From the NCBI RefSeq assembly GCF_010731635.1, contig NZ_AP022583.1, positions 124,001-188,000 of the forward strand: 64,000 nucleotides of DNA, in the 5' to 3' direction. The DNA is from Mycobacterium noviomagense (GTDB lineage Bacteria; Actinomycetota; Actinomycetes; Mycobacteriales; Mycobacteriaceae). Shown in pieces: positions 27,700-37,055 of this stretch (position 1 is its first letter; each line of letters starts with the position of its first letter). A program made the position numbers and the translations under genes. Below the pieces are notes generated by a model. That model was not told the origin of the DNA and made no database searches. It saw nothing but the letters and a program-made list of their open reading frames with translations.

Positions 27700-28302
27700 A
27701 TGGCCTCCCCGCGGAAGTCGCAGTGGAAGACGTTGCAGCGGATGGCGGAGAACCTGGTATTTAACGAGGCCCCGAAATTCATCCGCCAGCTGCAGAATTC
27801 GCCGACCATGCAACGGGGCATACAGCGCGGCATCAAGGTCGGGATGGACGCCATCATCGGCAGCATCGCGCAACCGCCGGCCGCCGTCACCCAGGGCCGG
27901 CCGGTGACCAGCCGCAGTGTGCCCACCGCGCATCGGGCACGCAAGCTCGTCTATGCGCCGAACCTGGACGGGCGTGCCGATCCGGGCGAAATCGTGTGGA
28001 CCTGGGTGGTTTACGAGGAGGACCCGACCCGCGGCAAAGACCGCCCGGTGCTGGTCGTGGGACGTGATCGCCGAACGTTGCTCGGACTGATGCTCTCCAG
28101 CCAGGAAAGCCACGCCCACGACCCGAACTGGGTGGGCATCGGGGCCGGGAGCTGGGATGAGGCGGGCCGACCGAGCTGGGTTCGCCTCGACCGGGTGCTC
28201 GACGTGCCCGAGGAGAGCATTCGCCGCGAGGGCGCGATTTTGGAGCCGGAGATCTTCGAGGTGGTCGCCGCCCGTCTGCGCGCCGAGTACTCCTGGAGCT
28301 GA
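27700..28302 (+). CDS. PemK/MazF-like fold protein (Rv2405-like)
   Basis: A 200-residue protein. The C-terminal 125 residues ([29 protein letters not shown] region) fit the PemK/MazF barrel: a promoter-proximal strand, a KDRPVLVVG strand and a long final helix. The N-terminal 70 residues are basic and helical. No antitoxin gene is adjacent, so a true toxin role is doubtful. TATGCT at 27687 fits a -10 element 7 bases before ATG 27700, suggesting a leaderless mRNA; an ATG 4 codons earlier is the alternative. It is divergent from lepA. Confidence 0.72.
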   Translation: MASPRKSQWKTLQRMAENLVFNEAPKFIRQLQNSPTMQRGIQRGIKVGMDAIIGSIAQPPAAVTQGRPVTSRSVPTAHRARKLVYAPNLDGRADPGEIVWTWVVYEEDPTRGKDRPVLVVGRDRRTLLGLMLSSQESHAHDPNWVGIGAGSWDEAGRPSWVRLDRVLDVPEESIRREGAILEPEIFEVVAARLRAEYSWS

Positions 28303-28312
28303 TCGCTTTTCT

Positions 28313-28349
28313 GCGCCGAGTGTGGACTTACCGCACACTTCCGCGGCGC
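28313..28349. terminator. Interrupted palindrome between convergent genes
   Basis: GCGCCG-AGTGTG pairs with CACACT-CGGCGC, with a 4-base bulge in the right arm and a 9-base loop. It lies between the stop of the PemK-like gene and the stop of the CBS gene on the opposite strand, a fitting place for a two-way terminator. Confidence 0.5.
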
Positions 28350-28378
28350 GGACCGTGACTCAAGCGCACGCTCGGCGG

Positions 28379-28807
28379 TCAGCCCTGGGTGATGTAGGAC
28401 TGCAGCTGCGCGTGCTCAGCTTCCAGCTCGTCGATGCGGGTCTTGACGACGTCGCCGATGCTGACGATGCCGGCCAGCTTGCCGTTTTCCAGCACCGGCA
28501 CGTGCCGGACCCGGTTTTTTGTCATCAGCGCGCTGATCGCGTCGACAGTGTCGGCCTTGGTGCAGGTGGCGACCACCGATGTCATGATTTTCGATACCGG
28601 CCACGCGAGCACCCGGGCGCCATGGGTGTGAAGTTCGCGCACGACATCACGTTCGGACACGATGCCTTCCAGGCCGTCAGGCCCGACGACGACCATCGCG
28701 CCGATATTATGCTCGGCCAACGCGGCCAGCAGCTCGGTCACCGTGGCATCGGGATTGATGGTCACGACCGCCGCGCCCTTGTTCCGCAACACGTCCCGAA
28801 TCCGCAT
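28379..28807 (-). CDS. CBS-domain pair protein
   Basis: A 142-residue protein made almost entirely of two CBS motifs: residues 1-64 ([25 protein letters not shown] style, [12 protein letters not shown]) and 70-128 ([32 protein letters not shown]), then a short C-terminal helix. CBS pairs bind adenine nucleotides such as AMP or ATP and act as energy sensors. It stands alone, so its partner is unknown. Position matches Rv2406c. Confidence 0.9.
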   Translation of the reverse strand: MRIRDVLRNKGAAVVTINPDATVTELLAALAEHNIGAMVVVGPDGLEGIVSERDVVRELHTHGARVLAWPVSKIMTSVVATCTKADTVDAISALMTKNRVRHVPVLENGKLAGIVSIGDVVKTRIDELEAEHAQLQSYITQG

Positions 28808-28960
28808 CGAAGCCTCCCGCCGGTTGTGAGCTGGTTCACACCAGGCTACGGCGATCTTGCTCGGCGTGAAAGCAGCGAATCGGTTTCGAACGGACCGCAG
28901 TCTGTGCCATACCTAGAAGACGCTGCATGCGCTTGCCCTGGAACTACGACGGATGGCGCC

Positions 28961-29803
28961 ATGATCGAGATCACCCTGCTGGGCACCGGAAGCCCGATCC
29001 CGGATCCCAACCGCGCCGGCCCGTCGACGCTGGTGCGTGCGGACGGACAGCTCTTCCTCGTCGACTGCGGCCGAGGAGTCCTGCAGCGTGCCGCCGCAAT
29101 CGACGTGGGCGCCAACGGTTTGACGGCTCTGCTGCTCACCCACCTGCACAGCGACCACATCGCCGATCTGGGCGACGTTCTGATCACGCGTTGGGTCACG
29201 ACCTTCGGACCCGATCCGGCTGCGCTGCCGATCATCGGACCGCCCGGCACGTCCGATGTGGTCGAGGCGACGCTGACGGCGTTCGGGCACGACATCGGCT
29301 ATCGGCTTGCCCACCACGCTGACCTGACCGCGCCGCCTGCAGTGGAAGTCGGCGAACACACCGAGGGCGTGGTGTGGGACCGCGGCGGCGTGGCGATCCG
29401 GGTAGCGCCCACCGATCACCGTCCGGTTGCGCCGACGATCGGGTTCCGGATCGAATCGGGGGGCGCTGCGGTTGTTCTGGCCGGCGACACCGTGCCGTGC
29501 GACAGCCTGGATGAGCTGGCCCGCGATGCAGATGCGTTGGTGCACACCGTGCTTCGTAAAGACATCGTCGAGCTGTTGCCGCAGCAGCGGATCAAGGACA
29601 TTTGCGATTACCACTCGTCGGTTCAGGAGGCCGCCGCGACCGCCACCCGTGCCGGGGTCCGCACGCTGATCCTGACCCACTACGTGCCGGGCATCGCGCC
29701 AGGCCAGGAAGAACAATGGCGGGCGCTGGCTGCGGCGGAGTTCGATGGACGCATCGAGCTCGGCGACGACCTGCACCGCGTCGAGATTGCACCGCGGTCG
29801 TGA
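28961..29803 (+). CDS. Ribonuclease Z-type metallo-hydrolase
   Basis: A 280-residue metallo-beta-lactamase fold protein of the RNase Z/arylsulfatase-like group. The metal-binding motif is HLHSDH (His61, His63, Asp65, His66). Further ligands are expected at [10 protein letters not shown], at the YHSSV region and at LTHYVPG. Start ATG 28961 places the first strand ([11 protein letters not shown]) at the N-terminus as in the family. RNase Z processes tRNA 3' ends; the mycobacterial member (Rv2407) may instead be a general hydrolase. The PE gene that follows in M. tuberculosis is absent. Confidence 0.85.
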   Translation: MIEITLLGTGSPIPDPNRAGPSTLVRADGQLFLVDCGRGVLQRAAAIDVGANGLTALLLTHLHSDHIADLGDVLITRWVTTFGPDPAALPIIGPPGTSDVVEATLTAFGHDIGYRLAHHADLTAPPAVEVGEHTEGVVWDRGGVAIRVAPTDHRPVAPTIGFRIESGGAAVVLAGDTVPCDSLDELARDADALVHTVLRKDIVELLPQQRIKDICDYHSSVQEAAATATRAGVRTLILTHYVPGIAPGQEEQWRALAAAEFDGRIELGDDLHRVEIAPRS

Positions 29804-29806
29804 CGG

Positions 29807-30532
29807 CTATGCGCCCGCCGTGTGGTTGGCGGGATGGTCCACGGCCACCGGCGCGCGGCGCGGCGGCAGCATCGCGCCAGCGACCAGCAGCCACAGCAAC
29901 GCCAGAACACGCGCGACGGGCAAGATCACACCCAGACCGGGCCAAACCAGGACCAGCGTGGCGGCTTCGGCGACGACCGCGATGGCCAGCCCCACCCAGG
30001 CCAGCGGCTTCGGCAGCAATCCCAGGGCCAGCGCAGGTACCGCGATGCCAGCGACGAGCAGCCCGAGGGCCACAATGTGCCCGGGCCCGCCGACCAGGAA
30101 CACCAGGAAATATAGGGCTCTGACCAAGGCGGGGTCGGCGCTGACGTCCGGTCGCGACAGCGTCCAGGCCAGCAAACCGGTCAGGCCCAACGCTGCCGCC
30201 GCCACGGTGCCTGCGGCCAGCGTGAGCGTCGCCGCCGATGCGGACGCGCCGAGCTGACGCAACCGGGCACCGGCCGTTGCCGCGTAGATCGCCAACGGCA
30301 CCGACGACGCGAACGCTCCAACCGCGCCGGCCTGTATCGCCACCGGTTCGGCGCGCACATAGTTCAGGATGGGCCCCGGCGGCCCGTAAGGCAGGGGCAT
30401 CAGCCCGCCCAGCGCAACTGCGATAGCCAGCCCGCCGAACAGCAGCACCAAACACCCCGCGGCGAGCAGCACCAGCAGCGGCCCACCGTGCCTGCCGGCC
30501 CGAGCCGACCGCTCTGCAGACGAGTCGTTCAT
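29807..30532 (-). CDS. Integral membrane protein of unknown function
   Basis: A 241-residue protein with six likely transmembrane helices, very rich in Ala, Leu and Gly, beginning with a short charged cytoplasmic segment (MNDSSAERSARAGRHGG). No motif or family was recognised. Helix 1 is near 18-42 and the last near 205-225. It is the 3' neighbour of the transglutaminase-like gene (26 bases away, same strand) and could be transcribed with it. The stop codons of this gene and the RNase Z gene converge 3 bases apart. Confidence 0.65.
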   Translation of the reverse strand: MNDSSAERSARAGRHGGPLLVLLAAGCLVLLFGGLAIAVALGGLMPLPYGPPGPILNYVRAEPVAIQAGAVGAFASSVPLAIYAATAGARLRQLGASASAATLTLAAGTVAAAALGLTGLLAWTLSRPDVSADPALVRALYFLVFLVGGPGHIVALGLLVAGIAVPALALGLLPKPLAWVGLAIAVVAEAATLVLVWPGLGVILPVARVLALLWLLVAGAMLPPRRAPVAVDHPANHTAGA

Positions 30533-30558
30533 TCCAGGAACGATATGCCCGGCAGCGG

Positions 30559-31398
30559 CTAAGCCAGGCGGGTGATTTCGACGATCACGTCGAGGTCGGT
30601 GGCTCCCTCACCGGAGTAGATGCCTTTCAGCGGGGACACGTCCGAGTAGTCGCGGCCTACCCCCACGCTGACGTACTGCTCGTTGATTTCGGCGTAGTTG
30701 GTCGGGTCGTAGTCCCACCACACCCCCGTCCAGGCCTGAATCCACGCGTGAGTCTGACCATCCACCCTGTCGCCGATCCCGGGTTCCCGCTCCGGATGCA
30801 GGTAGCCCGAGACGTAGCGGGCGGGAATTCCCATGCTGCGCAAAGCAATCAACGACAGGTGCGCGAAGTCTTGGCATACGCCGTTACCGTCGCGCAGCGC
30901 GTCGAGCCCGGAGGAATGCACGCCCGTGCTTCCCGGAAGGTATTCCAGTTCGCTGCGCACCCACTGTGCTGCGGCGACCACCGCGTCGGCGGGCTCGTGG
31001 TATTTGGCGATCCGCCTGCCCACGGCGGCTACGCGTTTGCTTGCCGGCGTGTATCCGGTCGGGCTGAGCACCTCGTCGAACCGATCGATCACCGCTTCGG
31101 TTTGTAGCTCCGGCCACGTGATTTTCTCGGTCGGCGGCTCGGGACGATCGGTCTCGACAATCGACGACGACGTCACGGTGAGTTGGGTGTGCGGGGCATG
31201 CAGATCGAATGCGGTCACCGCGGTTCCCCAGTAGTCGACGTAGCGATATGACCGGGTGGCCGGCACCGTCTCGACACGGTTGAGGATGACGTTTTGCCGT
31301 GGGTCCGACCGCGGCGTGAGCCGGGCTTCGTTGTACGACGCAGTCACCGGCGACGGATAGGCGTAGCCGGTGGTGTGCACCACCCGCATCCGCCACAT
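30559..31398 (-). CDS. Transglutaminase-like cysteine protease family protein (Rv2409c-like)
   Basis: A 279-residue protein with an N-terminal beta domain (VVHTTGYAYPSPVTASYNEARL) and a transglutaminase core. The triad is visible: Cys175 in GNGVCQDFAH, His217 in QTHAWIQAW and Asp231 in YDPTN. ATG 31398 overlaps the preceding stop as TGATG. The length equals the M. tuberculosis protein. It forms a trio with the alpha-E and ATP-grasp genes, a conserved association in many bacteria. It may cleave or crosslink peptides made by that system; no substrate is known. Confidence 0.88.
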   Translation of the reverse strand: MWRMRVVHTTGYAYPSPVTASYNEARLTPRSDPRQNVILNRVETVPATRSYRYVDYWGTAVTAFDLHAPHTQLTVTSSSIVETDRPEPPTEKITWPELQTEAVIDRFDEVLSPTGYTPASKRVAAVGRRIAKYHEPADAVVAAAQWVRSELEYLPGSTGVHSSGLDALRDGNGVCQDFAHLSLIALRSMGIPARYVSGYLHPEREPGIGDRVDGQTHAWIQAWTGVWWDYDPTNYAEINEQYVSVGVGRDYSDVSPLKGIYSGEGATDLDVIVEITRLA

Positions 31399-32375
31399 CA
31401 GGTCGTCCCGCGCGATGCGGACCGCGGACCACGTTGGCCGACATCGGACCACGCCACCCACGGCGCCACATGAAAGTACTGCAGCGCCAACGCTTCTCCG
31501 ACTTCCCGGCAGGTGTTCTGCAGGCCGGCCAGCCGGGTCTCCAACGACTCGAGCAGTGCACCGGGTTGCAGGAATTCGAGTTCGCTGCGGGCCCGGCCGA
31601 GCAGCCGCTGCGCTTCCGCGGTGGCTCCGATCCGGCTGTGCGGGCGGTGCTGCAGTTCGTCAAGGTTGTGTTCGGCCAGTTTCAGGGAGAAGAAGATCGA
31701 GCGCGGGAAAAGCCGGTCGAGCAACATGAATTCGACCACCCGGTTCGCGTCCAACACTCCGCGGTAGGTGCGCAGGTAGGTGTCGTGCGCGCCGGCCGAG
31801 CGCAAAACCGTCACCCATGCCGGCGACGACGCGCTGTCCCCCACCCGCGAAAGCAGCAGCCGCACCGTCATGTCCACCCGCTCGATCGCCCTGCCCAGCA
31901 TCATGAAGCGGTAGCCGTCGTCACGGGACAGCGTCGAGTCCGCCAGCCCTGCGAACATCGCGGCGCGGCCTTCGATGAAGGACAAGAAGTCATGCGGCCC
32001 AAAGCGTTTGGCTGCCCGTTCACGTTCGGCTAGGGCGTTGTAGGTGGTATTGAGGCATTCCCAGATCTCGGTGGACGTCACTTCCCGCGCCGAGCGCGCG
32101 TTCTCCCGGGCAGCTGAGATCGCGTCGACGATCGAGCAGCCGCCTTGGGTGTTGCGGCGAAACGCCACCAGATCAGTCAGCGACCACACGTCCAACTGGG
32201 TCTGCGGTGGCTCGATCGCGAGCACTTGCAGCAGTACCCGAGAGGTGTGGTCAGGGTCGACGCTGGAGTCTTCGAGCAGCTGGTGCACGCTGACGTCGAG
32301 AATGCGTGCGGTGTCGTCGGCGCGTTCGACGTAGCGGCCGATCCAGTACAGCGCTTCGGCGTTTCGTGCCAGCAT
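31398..32375 (-). CDS. Alpha-E domain protein (Rv2410c-like)
   Basis: A 325-residue, entirely helical protein of the alpha-E family. The N-terminus LARNAEALYWIGRYVERADDTARILD is the family hallmark; FIEGRAAMFAGLADSTLSRDDGYRFMMLGRAIERVDMTVRLL is a second conserved stretch. Such proteins always accompany the circularly permuted ATP-grasp protein and the transglutaminase-like protein. Length equals that of the M. tuberculosis protein. It lies 14 bases after the ATP-grasp gene and overlaps the transglutaminase start. Biochemical function is unknown. Confidence 0.88.
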   Translation of the reverse strand: MLARNAEALYWIGRYVERADDTARILDVSVHQLLEDSSVDPDHTSRVLLQVLAIEPPQTQLDVWSLTDLVAFRRNTQGGCSIVDAISAARENARSAREVTSTEIWECLNTTYNALAERERAAKRFGPHDFLSFIEGRAAMFAGLADSTLSRDDGYRFMMLGRAIERVDMTVRLLLSRVGDSASSPAWVTVLRSAGAHDTYLRTYRGVLDANRVVEFMLLDRLFPRSIFFSLKLAEHNLDELQHRPHSRIGATAEAQRLLGRARSELEFLQPGALLESLETRLAGLQNTCREVGEALALQYFHVAPWVAWSDVGQRGPRSASRGTT

Positions 32376-32389
32376 CGCCCATCCCGCCT

Positions 32390-34063
32390 TTACTGTTGCT
32401 GCGACTGCTGATCCGGCGGCTGGCGCACCGGCTGCTGGCGGTGCGGCGACGCGGATCCGTCGGTCGCGGTGTCGCCGTCCGGCGCGGGGGCCGGCTGCGG
32501 CAGCGACCGGACGATTTCAGCCGCGCCCAGCTCGCGGTCGAGCAGCGATGCGCGCGGCGCCAGGACCCAGGTGTCCTTCGAACCCCCGCCCTGGCTGGAG
32601 TTGACCACCAGGGAGCCCTCCTGCAGGGCGACGCGCGTCAGACCGCCAGGCAAGACCCACACCTCGTCGCCGTCGTTGACCGCGAAGGGCCGCAGGTCGA
32701 CGTAGCGGGGCGCGAGTTTGTTTCCCACCCGGGTCGGCACCGTCGACAGCTGCATCACCGGTTGCGCGATCCAGCCGCGCGGATCGTCACGGATCTTTTT
32801 GGCTACCGCCGCGCATTCCTGCGCGGAGGCCTCCGGGCCGAAGACGATGCCGTATCCGCCGGAACCCTCGACGGGCTTGACAACGAGCTCGCCGATGCGG
32901 TCGAGCACTTCCTCGCGCTCGTCGTCCAGCCAGCACCGCAACGTGTCCACGTTGGCCAGCAGGGGTTTCTCGCCGAGGTAGTACTCGATGATCGTCGGCA
33001 CATAGGTGTAGACCAATTTGTCGTCGCCGACCCCGTTGCCGACGGCGCTGGAAATCACCACGTTGCCGGCGCGGGCGGCGTTGAGCAGCCCGGCCACCCC
33101 GAGTACCGAGTCCGGGCGGAACTGCAGCGGGTCCAAGAAGGCGTCGTCGATGCGCCGGTAGATCACGTCGACCTGGCGTTCGCCTTCGGTCGTGCGCATG
33201 TAGACCTGGTTGTCGCGGCAGAACAGGTCGCGGCCTTCGACGAGTTCGACGCCCATCTGCCGGGCCAGCAGCGAGTGCTCGAAGTACGCGGAGTTGGCCA
33301 CCCCCGGGGTGAGCACGACGACCGTGGGGTCGGCCTCGTTGGTGGCCGCCGACTTCCGTAGCGCCCGCAGCAGATGCGCGGCATAGTCGTCGACCGCGCG
33401 CACCCGGTGGGTGGCGAACAGGTTCGGGAAGACCCGCGCCATGGTGCGGCGGTTCTCCATCACGTACGAGACCCCCGACGGCGAGCGCAGGTTGTCTTCG
33501 AGGACACGGAAGTTGCCGCGCTGATCGCGGATCAAGTCGATGCCGGCGACGTGGATGCGTACGCCATTGGGTGGGACGATGCCGGCTGCTTGGCGGTGAA
33601 AGTGCTGACAGGACGTCACCAGCCGCCGTGGGATGATGCCGTCGCGCAAGATTTCTTGGTCGCCGTAGATGTCGTCGAGATACATCTCCAGCGCCTTGAC
33701 GCGCTGGGTGATGCCGCGCTCGAGCCGCGCCCACTCGGCGGCTGAAATCACCCGCGGGATCAGGTCGAGCGGAAACGGCCGCTCCTGGCCCGACAGTGAG
33801 AACGTGATGCCCTGGTCGACGAATGCGCGACCCAGCGCCTCAGCGCGCGCCTCGAGTTCGGAGGCGTCGGACGGGGCAAGTTCGGCGTAGACGCCGCGGT
33901 ACGGGGCCCGGACGTTGCCTTGGGAGTCGAACATCTCGTCGAAGGCGTTCGCGTAGCTGCCCGCGTTGTCGTAGCCGTCGAAGATGCGCTGGTAGCGCTT
34001 CGACGGGCGCGTTTGGCTGCGCGAGTTCCGCCTGGTCTCGACGGACAGGGTGCGAACGCCCAC
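32390..34063 (-). CDS. Circularly permuted ATP-grasp protein (Rv2411c-like)
   Basis: A protein of about 557 residues of the circularly permuted ATP-grasp type 2 family. Conserved stretches include RYQRIFDGYDNAGSYANAFDEMF, FSLSGQERPFPLDLIPR, VLEDNLRSPSGVSYVMENR, VVVLTPGVANSAYFEHSLLA and VVKPVEGSGGYGIVFGP (the ATP-binding part). ATP-grasp enzymes ligate carboxylates to amines. The C-terminal 35 residues are Gln/Pro-rich. The frame is open to 34423, but that runs into rpsT; GTG 34063 is a reasoned choice, GTG 34078 an alternative. First gene of the trio. Confidence 0.85.
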   Translation of the reverse strand: MGVRTLSVETRRNSRSQTRPSKRYQRIFDGYDNAGSYANAFDEMFDSQGNVRAPYRGVYAELAPSDASELEARAEALGRAFVDQGITFSLSGQERPFPLDLIPRVISAAEWARLERGITQRVKALEMYLDDIYGDQEILRDGIIPRRLVTSCQHFHRQAAGIVPPNGVRIHVAGIDLIRDQRGNFRVLEDNLRSPSGVSYVMENRRTMARVFPNLFATHRVRAVDDYAAHLLRALRKSAATNEADPTVVVLTPGVANSAYFEHSLLARQMGVELVEGRDLFCRDNQVYMRTTEGERQVDVIYRRIDDAFLDPLQFRPDSVLGVAGLLNAARAGNVVISSAVGNGVGDDKLVYTYVPTIIEYYLGEKPLLANVDTLRCWLDDEREEVLDRIGELVVKPVEGSGGYGIVFGPEASAQECAAVAKKIRDDPRGWIAQPVMQLSTVPTRVGNKLAPRYVDLRPFAVNDGDEVWVLPGGLTRVALQEGSLVVNSSQGGGSKDTWVLAPRASLLDRELGAAEIVRSLPQPAPAPDGDTATDGSASPHRQQPVRQPPDQQSQQQ

Positions 34064-34219
34064 TGAAATATGCTGCACCACTGCGGCGGTTTCCGCAGGC
34101 CAAGGCGCTCCGCTTTGAGAGAGTGCCCCGCTGACTGATACCCTGGCTCGTCGCTGCCCAGCAACCTGGGCAAACGTTGACTTCCACAAACCCGCCGAGA
34201 ACGACGAAGGAACTAGCGC

Positions 34220-34480
34220 GTGGCCAACATCAAGCAGCAGGCGAAGCGCAACCGCACCAATGAGCGCCGGCGACTGCGCAACAAGTCGGTGAAGTCGTCG
34301 GTTCGCACGGCGATCCGCAGGTTCCGTGAGGCTGCCGAGGCCGGTGAGAAAGACAAGGCCGCGGAGTTGCTGGTGGCGACCGGCCGCAAGCTGGACAAGG
34401 CTGCCAGCAAGGGCGTGATCCACAAAAACCAGGCAGCGAACAAGAAGTCGGCCCTGGCGCGCGCGTACAACAAGATCTGA
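34220..34480 (+). CDS. rpsT: 30S ribosomal protein S20
   Basis: An 86-residue, strongly basic helical protein: [33 protein letters not shown] and the C-terminal [24 protein letters not shown] are the S20 signature. GTG start at 34220 after GAAGGA. It binds 16S rRNA early in 30S assembly. It is divergent from the ATP-grasp gene and its stop lies 12 bases from the end of holA on the other strand. Confidence 0.97.
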   Translation: MANIKQQAKRNRTNERRRLRNKSVKSSVRTAIRRFREAAEAGEKDKAAELLVATGRKLDKAASKGVIHKNQAANKKSALARAYNKI

Positions 34481-34492
34481 CGTCCGCCCGAC

Positions 34493-35476
34493 TCACCGGG
34501 CGAGCTCGGCGACCTTTCTGACCGCGGCTTCCAGCGCGTAGTCCGCGTCCGCGGCGGCCCCCTTGACGTCGGCGTTCAGCGCCGCAACCAGTTTGATCGC
34601 CGTCGCCACCGTGTCGCGCGACCAGTGCCGTGCCTGTCGCTGGGCTTTCTGCACCCGCCACGGCGGCATCCCGAGCTCCGCCGCCAGCCGATACGGGTCG
34701 CCGGATGGGGGGTACCTCCCGCTTGCGGGGGCCGGCCCGACCCGGGCGATGGTGTGCACGGCTTCGGCCAGCGCGTCAGCGAGTACCACGTGCGGCTCAC
34801 CGCGCATCATCGCCCAGCGGAGCGCCTCAGCTGCTCCCGCCACATCGCCGGTCACAGCTTTGTCGGCGATGTCGAAGCCCTTCACTTCCGCCTTGCCGCT
34901 GTGGTAGCGCCGCACCGCCGCGACGTCGACATGGCCCCCTGTGTCGGCGACCAACTGCGAGCAGGCTGACGCCAGTTCGCGCACGTCTGAGCCCACCGCG
35001 TCGAGCAGCGCGGTGACCGTCTGCTCGTCGGCCCGCACGTCCAGCGAGCGGAATTCGCCACGAACGAAGTCGACGCGTTCGCTGGCTTTGATGATGCGGG
35101 CGCAGGGGTGAACTTCGGCGCCGAGGTCGCGCAGTTGGCTTGCCAGTGATTTGGCTCGCCCACCGCCGGAATGCACCACCACCAGCACGGTTGCCGGCGG
35201 GATGTCGGCAGCGGCGGTGGCGATGAGGGTGGCTGCGTCCTTGCCCGCCTCGCCGGCGGCTTCCAGCACGACCACTCGCTCGTCGGCGAACAGCGACGGG
35301 CTGAGCAGCTCGGCGAGCTCGTAGGCATCGACATCGCCGGCGCGCACCCGGCTCACCGGCACATCGTCGGTGCCGGCGTGCTCGCGCACCGATCGCAGTA
35401 TCGCCGCGACGGCGCGCTCGACCAGCAATTCTTCGTCGCCCAGCACCAGGTGTAACGGCGAAACCGGTGAGCTCAC
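34493..35476 (-). CDS. holA: DNA polymerase III subunit delta
   Basis: A 327-residue clamp-loader subunit. It has the N-terminal [19 protein letters not shown], the ATPase-like fold without a Walker A motif ([16 protein letters not shown]), and the C-terminal helical collar with [15 protein letters not shown]. It loads the beta clamp in the replisome. GTG start at 35476 overlaps the comEC stop as GTGA. Third gene of the comEA-comEC-holA run. Confidence 0.9.
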   Translation of the reverse strand: MSSPVSPLHLVLGDEELLVERAVAAILRSVREHAGTDDVPVSRVRAGDVDAYELAELLSPSLFADERVVVLEAAGEAGKDAATLIATAAADIPPATVLVVVHSGGGRAKSLASQLRDLGAEVHPCARIIKASERVDFVRGEFRSLDVRADEQTVTALLDAVGSDVRELASACSQLVADTGGHVDVAAVRRYHSGKAEVKGFDIADKAVTGDVAGAAEALRWAMMRGEPHVVLADALAEAVHTIARVGPAPASGRYPPSGDPYRLAAELGMPPWRVQKAQRQARHWSRDTVATAIKLVAALNADVKGAAADADYALEAAVRKVAELAR

Positions 35477-37050
35477 CCCACGATCGTGTCACGACCAGCC
35501 GACACCGACGCGCCGGACAGGAGCCCCGACAACGCCCACGCGACAAGGCACACCACGGCAACCCCGGCGGCCGCCCGGAACCACCGCCACCGCCACAGGG
35601 CGACGACCAACACGGCGCACACGCCGACCACCACGGCGCCGGCCACGCCCGCAGGAACGGGCAGGCTCGCGGCCGGCACACCGGCCGCCCAGTGCGCGAC
35701 GTTCAGCACCCACCACAGCTCGGGACCGGTGAACCGGATCAGCAGTTCTGCCCCCGCCGGCCAGCACATGCCGAGCGTGGCCGCCGCGGTGCCCAGCACG
35801 GTGATCGGTGCGATCACCGGCGCCGCAGCAAGATTGGCCGCTGCGGCCACCAGGCTGACGCGCCCGGAGATCCCGGCCACCAGCGGCGCGGTGACCAACT
35901 GCGCCGCGCACGCGATACCAACCGCGTCCGCGAGCGGCTTGGGCCAGCCGCGCGACACCATCCGCCGAGACCAGACCGGCGCGATCACCACCAGCGCCGC
36001 CGTCGCAACCACGGACAAGGCAAAGCCCACGTCGACGGCGAGCTGGGGAGCAGCAAGCATCAATACCAACACCGCGGCCGACAAGCTCGGGATCGCTTGT
36101 CGTCGCCGCGAAGACAGCATGCCCAGCAGCGCGATGGCGCCCATCACCGCCGCACGCAACACGCTGGCCGTCGGCTGCACCACGATCACGAACACCACCA
36201 AGGCGATCGCGGCCAGTCCCACCGCCGACCGCGGGCCGATCAGCCGTGCGCAGCACAGCACCGCCCCGCACACGATCGTGACGTTGGCTCCCGATACCGC
36301 CGTCAAGTGCGTCAGCCCAGCCGCACGAAATTCCTGGCCGGTCATCGCCGTGACCGCCGATGTGTCGCCGAGGACCAGCGCAGGCAGCATGGCGGCCTGC
36401 GGTGCGGGCAGTGCTTCCCGGGCAGCAGCTGCGAACCTCTCGCGGACAACATGCGCCGCCCGATGCACCGCTCCGGCTTGGCCCATCGTCGGCCTTCCCG
36501 TCGCGGTGAGCGCCGCGACTGTCAGGTCCCGCCGGGTGGGACGGGTAATCCGTGCGGTGAAACGCACCGGCTGGCCCACCATCACCTCGCCGAAATCGGT
36601 TACCGGCGCGAAAACCACCACCCGACCGGACATTTCATGGTCTGCCAGGCGCTCCAGGGTGGCGCGAAACAGCAGCCGGCCGTGGCCAACCGATATCGCG
36701 CTTTCGTTGGGTGTGACGGTCACCGGTACGGCATGCGCGAACGCCGCAGTGATCGGGTGGTGATCGACCGCTTCGGCGCGCAGTGCGATCGCGAACCCGA
36801 AGCCGGCGCCCACCACACCGCTGCCCAGCAGGCACACACCGACCGTGCGAGCCCATTGTGGTCCCTGACGAATTGCCGCGTGCCAGCAGAGCGCACCGGA
36901 GAAGGCCACCAGCACAACGCATGTCAACGCGGCGACCGTGCCGACGGGCCAGATGATCCCGGCGGCGGTGACGAGCCAGCTGCTCAGCGCGGCCGGGACC
37001 AGGCGCACGTCCAGCCGCGCCGAGGCTGAATCGGCGCCGGCCTCCAGCAC
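35473..37050 (-). CDS. ComEC/Rec2 membrane protein lacking the hydrolase domain
   Basis: A 525-residue membrane protein with an N-terminal pair of helices, an OB-like extracytoplasmic region (about 95-190) and the competence core: [32 protein letters not shown], then about seven helices. The C-terminal metallo-beta-lactamase nuclease domain of longer ComEC proteins is absent; the protein ends after a short tail. The M. tuberculosis protein (Rv2414c) is also short. It could form a DNA channel with ComEA, though natural uptake in mycobacteria is not established. Confidence 0.85.
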   Translation of the reverse strand: MLEAGADSASARLDVRLVPAALSSWLVTAAGIIWPVGTVAALTCVVLVAFSGALCWHAAIRQGPQWARTVGVCLLGSGVVGAGFGFAIALRAEAVDHHPITAAFAHAVPVTVTPNESAISVGHGRLLFRATLERLADHEMSGRVVVFAPVTDFGEVMVGQPVRFTARITRPTRRDLTVAALTATGRPTMGQAGAVHRAAHVVRERFAAAAREALPAPQAAMLPALVLGDTSAVTAMTGQEFRAAGLTHLTAVSGANVTIVCGAVLCCARLIGPRSAVGLAAIALVVFVIVVQPTASVLRAAVMGAIALLGMLSSRRRQAIPSLSAAVLVLMLAAPQLAVDVGFALSVVATAALVVIAPVWSRRMVSRGWPKPLADAVGIACAAQLVTAPLVAGISGRVSLVAAAANLAAAPVIAPITVLGTAAATLGMCWPAGAELLIRFTGPELWWVLNVAHWAAGVPAASLPVPAGVAGAVVVGVCAVLVVALWRWRWFRAAAGVAVVCLVAWALSGLLSGASVSAGRDTIVG

Positions 37051-37055
37051 TGGTC

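Noticed and set aside
27700..28302. Complete PemK/MazF toxin-antitoxin module
   Set aside because: Only a PemK-like fold protein is present. No small antitoxin-like gene lies on either side; the neighbours are lepA and a CBS protein.
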